Part shown: positions 44,569-56,400 of the stretch, piece after piece
Position numbering within the stretch: the first letter of the stretch is position 1
Layout: each line of letters begins with the position of its first letter
Origin: Camellia lanceoleosa
Taxonomy: Eukaryota > Streptophyta > Magnoliopsida > Ericales > Theaceae
Length of the DNA stretch: 64,000 nt
NCBI GenBank assembly: GCA_025200525.1
Contig: CM045763.1
Location: 62,507,018 to 62,571,017, forward strand
Direction: 5' to 3'
Made by a program: the position numbers and the translations under genes
Notes under the pieces: generated by a model
The model's input: only the letters and a program-made list of their open reading frames with translations
What the model was told of the DNA's origin: nothing
Databases searched by the model: none

Positions 44569-45636
44569 CACTACAAGAAAATGCACAATTGGCGACTAAA
44601 AAAGCATTTTAAATCGCTGAAAGTCGGCGAAATGGCGACTAAAACCAGTTTGTCGCCAAACCTAAACACTTTTGCCGACTAAAGGACTTTAGTGCCCGAA
44701 TGTAAACCTTTTGGCGACTAAAGTCGGTTTAGTGGCGAATATAGTAGTTATGGCAATGACTGAAAAAAATTTTAGTAGCTAAAGGAGCGGTTTTAGCGAC
44801 TAAAAACCATTTAGTCGCATGAAATCTATAGGTTTTGGCGACTAAAAAAACTTTAGTCGCCCGAATATGGGTCTTTACCGACAAAAAAATTTTTAGTAGC
44901 TAAAACACGGACAAATGGCGACTAAAATTTATTTTAGTCGGCAAAATTAACTTTGGCGACAAAAATGAGTTTAATCGATTGTAGTTTTTGAAGGCGGAGA
45001 ATTCAAGTTTTTAGCGACAAAAGCAAATTTAGTAGCCAAATGTACCTAAATTGGCGACTAAAATTCACATTTAATGTAAAGTCCTCTCATATTTTTTTTT
45101 AATAAATACTTTATTTTTTACATAAAATACATTAAATAAAAATAATTATTTATATATATGGTTTGTATTAATACGGTATAAATAGTATATAAATAATATA
45201 TGTTGCATTATTATTAGCGTGAGTTGTAGTGGCATAGTGGGTGAGAGTGTTGCTAAAGGTTGACAAAGTTGGGACTTGGTGGTCACGGGTTGGCTAGCAA
45301 ACAAAGGGAAAATTTTTTTTTGTGAAAATACTTTCAGCGACTAAATACTTTGAGTAAGCCAAGGTGTTGTAATTAAATTAATAATATAAAAAATTAACTA
45401 TTGCCGACAAAAGGTTTAGTCGGCAAAGGTTAAATTCTCAAAACTGAAATTGACAATTGGCGACGAAACCTTTAGTCGCTGAAGACCAAGAAATGGCGAC
45501 TAACAGATTTTTAGTCGCCAAACACAATTTGCGACCAGGTTTTGGCGACAAGCTGGGCGACTAAACCTTTTAGTCGAGAAAATCGATTTTGACCTTTGGC
45601 GACTAAAAATTTAATGCCAAGGTGTGTTTTGTAGTG
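44569..45636. mobile_element. Non-autonomous CACTA-type transposon, 1.07 kb
   Basis: Starts CACTACAAGAAAATG and ends GTGTTTTGTAGTG, the inverted CACTA termini of this superfamily. The interior is packed with ggcgactaaa and its complement tttagtcgcc, present more than fifteen times in both orientations, as expected for subterminal transposase-binding repeats. No transposase is encoded. The three-base flanks (aac, gga) do not match, so the ends or duplication may have changed. Confidence 0.75.
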
Positions 45637-46357
45637 GGAGGATAAGGGTTGGGGACTAAAATGTTCAATTTTGAAATTTTTGAAACAATAGTTTAATTTT
45701 ATTTTTTAAATTGTAAGGACAAAATAAATAAATAAAAATTAAAGACCATTACCCTTACTTTTTAGGTGAATTTTTGGACGAATTTTTTGATAATCAGCAG
45801 TGATGATTGAGAATAGAAAGAGAAATTACAAATAAATTAAAAAAGTGTAATTTGGCATCTCGCCATTGTAATGCCATGTTTGATAACTTGATTTTTTTTT
45901 GGTAAGGTCTCGTTTCACATGTAATATTTTTAATTTAAAATTAAAAATTATTAAAAATTAAAAAGTTTACAATCAAAAAATTAAAATTTTAGAAATCAAA
46001 ATTTAAGGATAAAATTATTTTAGTGACCAAATATTTTTGTTACAAAAAGCATTGTTATTATATATTTTTACCGCGAAAATTGAACATTAATGATGAATTA
46101 TTATCCTTTTGAGACCAAATTTTTATCTCAAAAATAAACTATTTTGAGACTAAATTATTTTGTCCCTAAAATTCTATTTACTAGTGAAAATTTTAAAATT
46201 TTGTGCGCTAAAACCTTGTTTATAACTTTTCGGGGCGATCTTTTAGCGACTATCCTTATAACTTGGCAGAAATTGGTCCCTAAATATCTTTTGTAACAAA
46301 ATTTTTTAATTTTATAGACCAAAACATTTGGTCTCTAAAACTTTATATGTTGTAGTG
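45637..46357. mobile_element. Second, diverged CACTA-like segment
   Basis: Continues with gggactaaa, agtgaccaaat, gagactaaatt and ggtccctaaat-type words and closes with tatgttgtagtg at about 46356, again a CACTA-type right end. It may be an older element into or beside which the first one inserted. Confidence 0.45.
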
Positions 46358-46652
46358 TTATAACATATACTAAAAATCAAAAATTCTATTTTCTTTTTTA
46401 TTTTTTTGTACATCTTTTCATAAAAAATCAAAAAATATTCCAAACATACTAAATTCTTTTACCTCATATTTTAGAAAAGAAAAAAAAAAAAACTAAAAAG
46501 TTATTAAAATAATCTATTCCTAAACAAAGCCTAAAATAGTTAAAAGTCAATTAAAAAAAATCCAAACTCAAAAAGCCACTAAAAAATTTTAAAAAGTCAA
46601 AAAGTCAAAAAAAATGAAGGTCATAAAAATAGAGCAGAATGAATAAAAAAAT

Positions 46653-46654
46653 AG

Positions 46655-46704
<50 letters not shown>
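46653..46704. repeat. (ATT)n microsatellite
   Basis: About 17 perfect att units. Confidence 0.97.
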
Positions 46705-46705
<1 letters not shown>

Positions 46706-46749
46706 GAATTTTTTTGAGGTCCTTAGTATTATGATTTTTAGCATAAAAG

Positions 46750-46820
46750 GACGCAAATATTTTCATAATGTCTAAGATCCATCAACAATATTTTCATAAT
46801 GTCTAAGGTCCATCAACCTT
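46750..46820. repeat. Short tandem duplication
   Basis: atattttcataatgtctaag followed by (a/g)tccatcaac occurs twice in direct succession with one base difference. Confidence 0.85.
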
Positions 46821-46827
46821 GATCGAG

Positions 46828-47590
46828 GAGAAATTCAGTTCGAGAAAAATTCGATTCGAGAGAAAAATCGGCGGAGAGAAATTTTAAATTTCTCTAGACC
46901 AAATTTCTCTGGAAAGTCTCTGACAATTGAATTTCTCGAATTTCTGTTAATTCTTCCCTACAATTTCTTAGCATTTTCTCTAATGTATTGGTGAGTCGAG
47001 AGAAATTTTGAATTTCTCGATCCAATTCCTTGGCCTCCTTAGCCTTTTATGGACACTACGGAGAAATTTCCTTATCCCAGGAGAAAAATTAAAGTTGGTC
47101 GAGAAAAATTCTTTTGGTCTGAAAATTCTCTAGTTTTCAAAGCTTCCATATTATAGGAATAAAACTGGAATATCTTGTCAATAATTGTCTTAAATCACAT
47201 GTGATTTTCGTTTTGAGGAATAAAATGAGCAACTTTGTAAAGGGTACAATCAATGGACAAAAAAAGAAAAAGAATTCAAATGAATCGAGCCCGAGAGAAG
47301 AAATACATGGGTTATAAAATAGATTCAATTCTCAAGTTGACATCATTACACCTTTATACATACCAAAGATTCCAAAAAACATGATTTCCAAACTAGAGAA
47401 AACTCATAGAGAAAATGCCAAATTTCTCTGGACAACACTTGAGAACTAGTTCAATCCAAATCAGAGAATTTCTCTGGATCAACCCAGAGAAAATTTAGTT
47501 CAAACTATAAATTTCTCTGACCAACCCAATGGGTAGGTTCAAACCCGAGAGAAATTTCTCTGCTTTCAGCAGAGAGAAAAAATCGAGTTC
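46828..47590. repeat. Cluster of gagaaattt / aaatttctc motifs
   Basis: The near-palindromic word (cg)agagaaattt and its complement aaatttctct occur about twenty times in both orientations in two blocks (46830-47125 and 47390-47580). This pattern is like the subterminal repeats of CACTA-type elements, but CACTA ends are not seen apart from cactacggagaaattt at about 47053. Confidence 0.6.
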
Positions 47591-47599
47591 AAGTGATGC

Positions 47600-48420
47600 G
47601 TGATTTACCATTTCTTTCTAATAATAGATCATTGAATGTCGAGCTTTTTCGCGCACTTGCCCCGTAAAGCTTTGCCGCTTCCTTTGGTTCTTCATGTGAG
47701 GATTGAGGGCTTATCATCTCACTCACCATCAAGATCCAACCAATAGGCTTTTACGATTGTTTTCCATAATTTCCAGAGCTCTCGGGTATCCACTTTCAGT
47801 TTCCATTCACAAATTGACAAGCATGTCATTGACCGGCCCAATACATCAACTTCATCTAGATCAAACATACGGCGAAGATTAGCCTTACTTTACGATGGGA
47901 GCGTCATGTGGATCAAACATTCACCACCAACCTTCATCAAATATCTGCCCTCCGCGTCGGCTACCCACGAACCGATGGATTACATACATCCCTATTCTAA
48001 GCATCTTGAGGAAGCTAAGTGGATCACGATCTTCAAGAACCCGAATCAAACTAATCGGGTTAAGAATCCCCTGGCGAGAGTGCCAGTTCACAGAAACTGG
48101 TCCATTGCCAATTTTATTATAGCCCAAAAAAGCTAGAAAGAAGCGAAGCTGAAGAATGATCTTCCGAATGTCGATTGGAGGAGAAGCGAGGCGGCGACTA
48201 GAAGAAGGTCGGATCAAAGCTCGAGGACAACGTGGATGGAAGGAAAAGAAGAAAGAGCGAGGTTAAAGAGACAAGAAATGGGTTTTGAACTTGTAGTTGA
48301 GATCGATGAGAGAGAGAGAGAAGAAATAGGAAAGAAAGATATCAAAATTGCTCTGTGAGGGATCTTAGACATCAAATAATAATATTGTGGATCTTTTACA
48401 TTCACTAAAAATTGGGAGAG
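47600..48420 (-). other. Gene-like segment of unknown origin
   Basis: GC content is higher than around it. On the minus strand a pyrimidine-rich stretch (ttcttctctctctctctcat at about 48310) resembles a plant 5' leader. It is followed by an open frame of 98 codons (48217-47921) with FFLAFLGYNKIGNGPVSVNW and MYVIHRFVGSRRGGQIFDEG. I do not recognise the product. Downstream of the stop at 47921 the sequence stays GC-richer but broken in frame. Position beside the motif cluster suggests a gene fragment captured by a transposon, which is an inference. Confidence 0.35.
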
Positions 48421-50454
48421 GGACCCCTAGGCCAGATTTTATCAACTTCATTATTCTGTGGGATTTAAGAAGAGCACAAGATTTACATTTTCACATCCAA
48501 CAATAAGTCATTTCAAAAAAATAAGTACTAAAGCTGGATCTCAAAAAAATAAAGAAATATCTACTCCAAGCAAAAGAATAATCTTAATAAGTGTATTTTT
48601 TAGGATGATTTAATAAATATATTTTTTATTTTTTATATAAAAAATACAGAAAAAAATAGAAATGTGATATAACGCAAATAAAATAGCGCATTTATCCTAA
48701 ATAGGAAGTACACTTATTTAAGAGATACCAAATAAGTTCCATAGTCTCCTTGCACAAAGAAAAATAAACTTTCATGAAAAAAATAGAAAAAAAAGCCTCC
48801 ATAAAAATAATAACAGAAAAAAAAAAACTCTATAAGGAAGGAGACACAAAAAGCATAAGCTTCCAGAGAAAAAAATTAAAATAGAAAAGAAAAAAAATAG
48901 AGATTCTTAAATTATGAAATCTTTTTAAAATAATACTAATTGAGAGAGAGAGAAGGAACAATTGAGGGCATTAAGAAATTGTAGGATTGAACATTGGGAT
49001 AAAAAGTTATTTTGTTTCAATTCCGCATGAAAATCTCATATGCCCTTGTTTATTATCCTAACTAGATAAAGGACTCCCCAGGATTTTCTCAAGCTTACTT
49101 TATTTTCAACTATAATATTTTAGTTGGAATATTGTTAGGAAGTGGGCCAACTTGATGCACCACATAATGTCCTTTTTAGTTAGAAATGAAATCTCACATT
49201 GAAAAAAAAGTGAAAATGCTATAATGGGATTATTTAGTTTAATTTATGGAGCTGTTTGTAATTTATTTATTTTAAAAAATTAACATGAGTTTTTGTGTAA
49301 CACCTATTTGTATAATTTACTGGAGACAAAAAATAACTTAAATAAAAAAAGTCTTAGATTATTAGAAGAAACGAAATAGAGAGATACCTTTAGCTTCTAC
49401 CTCCTAATTATTTAGCTTTCCAATTTTAGTAAAAAGATTATACTAAACAAGCTCATTTTTACTTTTTTTATAAAAAAATATTATAGATAAATGAATTTTT
49501 TTTATCTAATTTTCTTATCACTAGACAATAGATACAAGATGCTAGATTTTTTCGCTGTGCTAACTTTATTAATGTGCGTTTTACTTAACTTGTATCTGAA
49601 AAGTGATAAAAAAGTTAATTAAAAAATCATTTTATACTATCGCCCTACTCTTTTATAAACCGAATGTATACTATTTTTAGTTTTAAGAAAGTGATTGCGT
49701 TTGATTAAAATATCCTCACTCTCATTTACATAAAATATTTTTTATCCATGGCAATGGTGGGCTATCATGAGGGGAAGTACACTACCAAAATGTTGAAAAG
49801 AAAGTTTGCATGTAAAGGTACGTAAATTGTAGTTTGGCAACCCAAAAAACAAAAACAAAAAAGGCCAAAATCTATAATACCAATATCCTAAACTTCACCA
49901 TCAAGAAGTTTGGCATATATGGAAATTGTATGACCAGGGGATTTAGTAGAGACAGTTTCCGATTTAGAGCACTAAAATCAGCATCTCTCAAAAATATTAT
50001 TAAATGGTTGGCAAAGTGCAGAAAAAAAAAAAAAAAAAAAAACAAAGGCCGAAATTATCACATCTATAAGTGGGGTTTCATATGATGTCATGTCATTAAT
50101 GGTGCATTAGTAGGTGTTAAATTAATGGTATGAAACATTTTCTTGAGGAAAAAAAATTTAGAGTTGGTTTGAACGATGTGGATTGACTTTTTATTTTTTT
50201 GATTTTTTGGATACTAATTTGGAGTTAAAAGTCTACCGTTTACATAATAAATTTTTTTAATTTTTTTTGACTTTTTTGTAAAAGAAAGAAATAAAATAAT
50301 TATAAATTAAATGTAATATTTTTATCTTTATTTAACTAAATAGCTAATTTTATCCTATATAATTATTTTAACCCAAATATATATATCCCAAACGAAACCT
50401 AAAAAATAAAAATATATATAAAATAAAACTATAATATAAATATATTTTATTCAA
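48421..50454. other. AT-rich intergenic DNA
   Basis: No gene supported. A-rich runs at 48780-48910 and 50020-50045. The piece at 49834-50085 has an open frame but no domain and is largely poly-A/Lys. Confidence 0.45.
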
Positions 50455-50554
50455 NNNNNNNNNNNNNNNNNNNNNNNNNNNNNNNNNNNNNNNNNNNNNN
50501 NNNNNNNNNNNNNNNNNNNNNNNNNNNNNNNNNNNNNNNNNNNNNNNNNNNNNN
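50455..50554. other. Assembly gap, 100 N
   Basis: Exactly 100 N, a conventional placeholder length, so the true distance is unknown. It cuts off the left part of the retrotransposon remnant that follows. Confidence 0.99.
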
Positions 50555-50884
50555 GGATCGCAAAGAAAGAAAGAAAACTTACGAGAGGTGAAGAAGACGA
50601 GAATAGACGGATAAAATTTGCAGAGAAAAAGCGTCAGGAGAGCGACACCGGTTGGAAATCCAGAGGCCTGTATTCGAGAAAAGCATGCATTCAAAGGACC
50701 TAAGTTTCAAATAGTATTAAATGCAAAAGGTGCAATGAATGAGGCAGAAAGTATAATGATGATCAAAAAGACGCAGCGCTCGACACATTGGGATAGGCAA
50801 AGCCGCCTAACTTGTGTCTTTGGCTTAAGATTAAACCAAACACGCCAATTAACTACCATCATAACGGCGTAGTTTGAGGGCAAT
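50555..50884 (+). mobile_element. 3' internal end of an LTR retrotransposon with polypurine tract
   Basis: GC-moderate sequence that starts right at the gap and ends in gtttgagggcaat just before an LTR-like TGTGGG. Read on the minus strand, a gcaaattttatccgtctatt stretch with cttacctc-like words could be the start of an antisense gene as in the Tat element above, but too little is left to say. Confidence 0.5.
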
Positions 50885-51282
50885 TGTGGGAGTCGAATAA
50901 TTGAAATGACGGAAGAGTGTACTTAAAAACAGACATTATTCGGCATTATCCGCAAGACGCCAGAGGCCAATACAATAGAAAGGCCGAATAAGCGTAAATC
51001 CATGAAGCCAAATATAAGAAAGGACAATGAGTAACAAGTAGGCCCTCCCCGAGGCTCGGAAACGAAAGTATAAATGTAGAAACTACAGATTTAGAAAGGT
51101 ATGTAAGAATCATTTCACTTAACTTTGAAGACAAGCTTTCTTGAGTATAAGAACTGACTTGCCCGTCGGAGTGCTAATTCCGGCACCCCCGACCGGAGTA
51201 TTTGTGTCTTTTTAGGTGACTAACTGAGGATCACTAGCGTCTCCCAAGATCTGAAGAGTATTTCCAAACCACTTCCCACACA
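50885..51282 (+). mobile_element. 3' LTR (398 bp) of a Tat-type element
   Basis: TGTGGGAGTC to TTCCCACACA, preceded by a polypurine tract. Internal blocks gacttgcccgtcggagtgct and cacccccgaccggagtattt match those of the remnant at 30830. A TATA-like gtataaatgtag lies at about 51069. Confidence 0.65.
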
Positions 51283-51880
51283 ACGCTTTTTTAAGCTTAA
51301 ACGAATTTCCTATAGTGTTTCAACATTATCTACTTTATGGGATAGCAATTTTGTTTTGTATTCCTATCTCAATTACAATCGTTGGATCTTGTAAAATGTT
51401 ATGGTACTCAATTCTCAAAAAATAATTCAATAGTTGCAAGTGAATTGGGACCAAAAAAAAAAACTTTTGGGACAGAAAGTCCTCAACCTATGGAGGACGT
51501 AGATTTGTTTGTAGCTATCATTATCATGCTTAATTGAAGGCAAAAATAAATCTAGTAAAAACACTGTCATTATACCAAGGGTAAAAACATATTTGAATTC
51601 TCCATTATATAAATAGAATAAAGATGCTCATTTCAATATCAACATATGATTATGAAATAGTCATGCTAACATATTTTTATTTCAAATTCAATAATAGATT
51701 TAGGGGACATTTTAAAATTTAAATAGACTAGACAATTATAGACTATTGACTTTGGATTTTAATGATGTTTCAATTTTTTATATTGAAATGAAAATCTCCA
51801 TTTCAATTATGTAATCGAGAGGATTTAAATTCTTAAAAAAATAATAAAGTTACATAGTAATTAGTAATTACATTCACGCC
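51283..51880. other. AT-rich spacer, no gene
   Basis: Nothing supported beyond simple AT-rich sequence. Confidence 0.45.
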
Positions 51881-52084
51881 TGTTTAGTTGAGTTTTTAAA
51901 TTTTATTTTTTATTATTTTTTAAAAAAATTAAAAACTAGTTGGTAAAAAAATACTTATCATTTTTAAGTAACTTTTAAAATTTAGAAGATATGGCTTGAT
52001 ATTTATTTATGTCAAATTAATTTTAACTTTAAAAAAAGTAGATTTTTTTTTTTTTTCGTTTTTTGGAAAACGCAACCAAACAAA
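51881..52084. mobile_element. MITE-like element, ~200 bp
   Basis: Ends tgtttagttgagttttt and ggaaaacgcaaccaaacaaa form inverted repeats around an AT-rich body with aaaattaaaaactag and ttaattttaac words. Confidence 0.6.
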
Positions 52085-52197
52085 ATGAGGATGGTGCCCA
52101 ACACCAACCCCAGTTGAATCCAATTAGTTGCTCTCCATGCAAGGAGGTTGGGTAGACTAGAGTCAGAGTCATTTTTGTTGAATCCAAGAAAGCATAT

Positions 52198-52730
52198 TGT
52201 GGGGACATGTTTTTTGTGTACCGATATGTGGCCGAGGTGACACCGAAGTGTCAGCCGAGGTGTCACGTGCCCTGGTCTAGAGACCACGATGATCTCGGCT
52301 TGGCCGAGGGTATCTGGGAGGATACAGGAATCGGGGATAATTGGATAAGGGAAAGGAGTCCTAGAAAGAAGGAAGACTACAAGATGGATATAGGTAATAC
52401 TCTCAGGGAGTCTATCCTTATCACTTGAAGAGTTCAAGGTAAATCCGGAATTAGAGTCTATGGAGGTGGGACTTCTACTGGGACTGGGATCGAGTAAAAC
52501 GATAAAAGAAGGGAACCCCCGGCAGGTCTAAGCTACGCAGTTTTAAGCCTTAGGGAGGAATTTAAGCACTTCAATTATCTCTAAAAGATAATGACTTGTT
52601 CGTCGAGTGCTCCCCAAGGAAGAACCGCCACGGATCTTTTTCTTTTCGTGTGAGGCAGTGGTGCCATCTCGCTCTGTGGTTCTACAAATTTAATTACTAA
52701 AGAGGACAGGATCGAAAATCACTCACGATA
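52198..52730 (+). mobile_element. Solo LTR related to the Tat element at 6457
   Basis: TGTGGGGACATG start, then ggccgaggtgacaccgaagt, matching the 6457 LTR (ggccgaggtggcaccgaagt). Later blocks correspond too: ggtatctgggaggatac, gataaaagaagggaac, agataatgacttgttcgtcg and aaaatcactca. No internal element sequence follows on either side, so it is a solo LTR. The right end is uncertain by a few bases (52724-52730); a near duplication catat/gatat is possible. Confidence 0.78.
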
Positions 52731-54270
52731 TATGTATATTATTGTGTGTGCTTTTTGAAATTTAGAAAGCCATACTTGTAGGAAGTCATCAATCATTCAA
52801 GGACATTAACCCAAGCTACAAGTTTTCCCTAGCATCTATTAGCCCATTGGTTAGTTAATTTAGTTATACTTTTCTCTATCATGCATTACCCACCACCGCT
52901 ATAATCTTAAGCATACGGTGAAAAAAGGAAAAAGAAAAAAAAAAAAAAGTATTAATATACTAACTACACATGATGATGGCTTGTTAAACAATGACTTGCC
53001 ATAAAAGCTTGAACTCACACAAGAAGATTAATTATGTGGAAATATAGAATTCATCATATTGACAAAACTCAATGTTTAATGAAAAATTACATAAAAAGTG
53101 AAAAAGGTCAATAAAACAGTTCCAACTGAATAGTTAAGGCAAACAAAAGCCTTTCGAACATTTGAAAACAAAACTCCTTTTAAAAATGAAAGTTGTGTTG
53201 CACATCTACAACAATTTGTTTTTCACTGTGAACTGACTTTTACTTTTATAGTAGTATATACGACTAACTCAGGATTTAAGATCACTATTGTCATCATTAT
53301 ATGTGTATCACCAGCAGTGTAGTATTTAAGTGTCACAATGTTAAAAAATAGCACAGTGCAATAAAAAATACTCATTCCAACAATATAGCATATGTTGTGT
53401 TAATATATACCACTATAATATTTTTAATGCTAAAATTGGCACAAGAAATAACAGTGCTAGCTATTTTATACTACACATTTGATTAATTAACTTTTTAAAT
53501 AAAAATTACATCTATGTCAATCTGATTGGAGTTTAATTAATTTCTCACAAATTATAACTATATTATGTAATTTGAGTGAGTTAATTTGGGACAATAATAA
53601 ATTAAATGCAAAGATAAAAGTTACATCTATGTAAAAATTCATTTAATTGTTTTGTAACTTTACTTAAATTAATGAATTGAAACGTTTTAAAAATAATATG
53701 GTTGAAGAAATAGTGATTGAGAAGTTAATGAATACAAAACAATAAATAAAAGACTACATTATTGGAGCACCTGTGCTAGGGGTGGCCATGGTGGCCTGTC
53801 CATCCCAACCTAGATTTATATTTTTTGGACTTGAAAAAAATATTTAGCTGGCCGGGTTGAGCTGAGATTATGTGCTCAATATTTAGGTTGGACCTGAGAA
53901 AAGGAGTTTTAACCCGGCTCACCTATTTATAAAATGTTTATCATAATTTTATATTATTTTAGTTATAAAATAAAGTAGAAAAATTATAAAAGATAAAATA
54001 TATATAATTCTTTCAAAGGCTTATATTAAAACAATTGTTAAAAGATCATATTGATTTAACCATTGAATTTTGTTAATATTTTAAAGAGTGAAGTATTAAT
54101 AAATTTAAAATGTAATCTTATGAACTATATTTAGTTTTTTGCATTTTTCTTCTTCTTTTTTCTTTTTTTTTTTTAATGAATTCAAAAATTCCATTAAAGT
54201 GAAAATTACATAAACGAATAATCACTTACACGTTTGGTTCTAATTTTTGGGGATAAAAGTGAGTTTATCC
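52731..54270. other. AT-rich intergenic DNA
   Basis: No coding region. A slightly GC-richer patch (ggggtggccatggtggcctg) at about 53781 is followed by a ggccgggttgagctgagatt block. Nothing recognisable. Confidence 0.45.
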
Positions 54271-54274
54271 AAAT

Positions 54275-54850
54275 GTGAAATTACACATTTTGACAATATG
54301 TACTACAGAGGTTTTAGATTTTTCTTCCTTTTGGAAAAAATCCTACATTACGAATAACAGCGTAATACTCCAATGTAACACACTAAAACAACTCATGATT
54401 GTACTTTTTTTGAAATGTAATAATGTAACACTTAAAAAAAAAAATGCCTTAGTGTATTTTTTTTTTTTTCCAAACATAACATAACACTCTAATGAAATAC
54501 ATGCAAAAATACTATAAAACTCTTCAAAGGTATTTTTTCCAAATATAATACTCACAGTTTAAAATCATATATTTGTTTAAAACTTACTAACGAATTTTTC
54601 TACTCCTTTTGGAATAGTTTGAAAAATCTCACATTTTTTTTTTTTTTGTATGTTTATGTTTGGTAAAAAATGCACTAAGGAATTTTTTTGAAGGGTTACA
54701 TTTGGAAAAGTACACTAAAGAATTTTTTTTGTATGTTACATTAAAGTGTTACACTAAGAAATTTTTAGAGTATTACATTGGAGTGTTAAAGTTACGAGAA
54801 ATTTTGGATAAACTATCAATAGGTCCAAATAATTGGACTTAATTCCCTTC
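54275..54850. repeat. Inverted-repeat region with gtaacact motifs
   Basis: Words such as actccaatgtaacac (about 54370) and gtattacattggagtgtt (about 54771) are inverted copies, and aatgtaacactt/gttacattaaagtgttac recur between them. Open frames on both strands here are by-products of this structure. Confidence 0.45.
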
Positions 54851-54879
54851 AAATTCTACTGAAAATAAGTCATAGTACA

Positions 54880-55175
54880 ATCGTCGCTAAAAATAAATTT
54901 TTATAACGATTTTTTGTATATGTCGCTAAAAATCGACAACTAATAACTTTTTTTTGTCACGATTTTTATAAATTGTCGTTAAAACTTATAATTAGTAACA
55001 TTTTTCTATGGCAAATTTTTTAAACTGTCGCTGAAAGTTATAAATTAGTGATATTTTTTTGTGACAATTTTTTAAACTGTCTCTCAAATTTATAATTAGT
55101 GACATTTTTTGTGATAAAATTTTCAAACTGTCGTTGAAAATTTACAATTAGTGATTTTTTTAATAGTGTTTGATG
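54880..55175. repeat. Tandem ~60 bp repeats with gtcgctaaaa motif
   Basis: About five diverged units contain tgtcg(c/t)t(a/g)aaa, ataattagtaac(a/g)ttt and gacaattttttaaac-type words. The motif resembles the subterminal repeats of the CACTA elements at 44569, so this may be a relict of such an element; cgtcgctaaa opens it and aatagtg closes it. Confidence 0.6.
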
Positions 55176-56400
55176 AAAAATGCCATTAATTATCATAGAG
55201 CCTGTTAGACAATAAGTCCATCTATTATGGCCTACACGTAAATCCTTCGAAATATTTTCATGTGTTATATTAGATTCTTACAGTTTTAAATTATAAATTT
55301 GTCCAAAACTTACTAAGGAGTTTGTGTAATCCTTTTGAAATGTTTGAAGAATCCATGCTTTTTGAATGTTTAAAGAATCTCATATTTCAAGTTATTTTTG
55401 TACTCCTTTAGGAATGTTTGAAAAATCTCAAATTTTAAGTCATTCCAAATAAAAAATAGTCTCATATAAAAATTCATTCCAAATTTGATTCTCATATATT
55501 GTGTATCTTACCTTTCTAGCACAAAAAAAAAAAAAAAAAAAGAAAAGGAAACATAATAGAATTAAAGGCATAAATGTAAACCCTCTATCTTTCCAAAATC
55601 AAGAGGACTAATTGATTTATTGAAAATTCTTGAGACTAAATGAATCACCATTTCTCAATATGGGATTTATAGGTAAATTTTCCTATTTCAAATTCACATA
55701 ATAATTAAAATGATCTAAATAATTATTTTTAATTTAGAATTAATATTTTAACATTAAAAAAATTATTTTGACAAAAATAAACACAAAAAGATATTTTTAA
55801 AATTATTTTTCCTTTAAGACAATATAAAAATGATAATTTATTTTTATTTTTTACTAAACCAAATAGAGCCAAGGTCGTGTTAAGTGATTATTAAACTACC
55901 TTTTCTAATAAATTTTCATTTGCAAGGTTGATTTGTACATACGGTGAGATTTATTAAAATTGATACATGTAATGTTATTACGTGTACAAATTAATTCTAG
56001 GAAAATAATATTGGGGAGGTTTGGAGGGGCTTGTGGGGCTCATTATGGTTCTGTTTTGATGATTCGAGCTATTCAATATGTAGAGCTCGTGAGTATTTCA
56101 TACTTACAAAAAATCATATTGATCGAATATCGATAATTTCTTAATTAGATTATCAAATGAAACGCATTTATAGATTTCACGAATCTAATAATATACTCCA
56201 AACCCCTAGATAGACCTGAGAGACTCCCTAATGATATTTGTCATCTAATGATGTCATCATGCTAAGACTTTGGTGGAAACGAGTCCGATCCCCTAACTTC
56301 TTTCTTTCATTTCCTTCGAAATGACCGAGATTCATCAACCTGCATCCAACAAATATAAAAAAAAAAAAAAATTATGAAATTGAAATTTCAAGAATTTCCC
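55176..56400. other. AT-rich intergenic DNA
   Basis: No gene. Two related words cctttaggaatgtttgaaaa and ccttttgaaatgtttgaaga recur at 55330-55430. At 56060-56150 a tcatacttacaaaaaatcat-like stretch resembles the foldback at 28780. Confidence 0.4.

Noticed and set aside
46653..46704. Possible CRISPR-like or regular array
   Set aside because: A simple ATT microsatellite. No spaced repeat array with unique spacers exists anywhere in the window.
50368..50694. 108-codon minus-strand frame crossing the gap
   Set aside because: A third of it is N; artefact.
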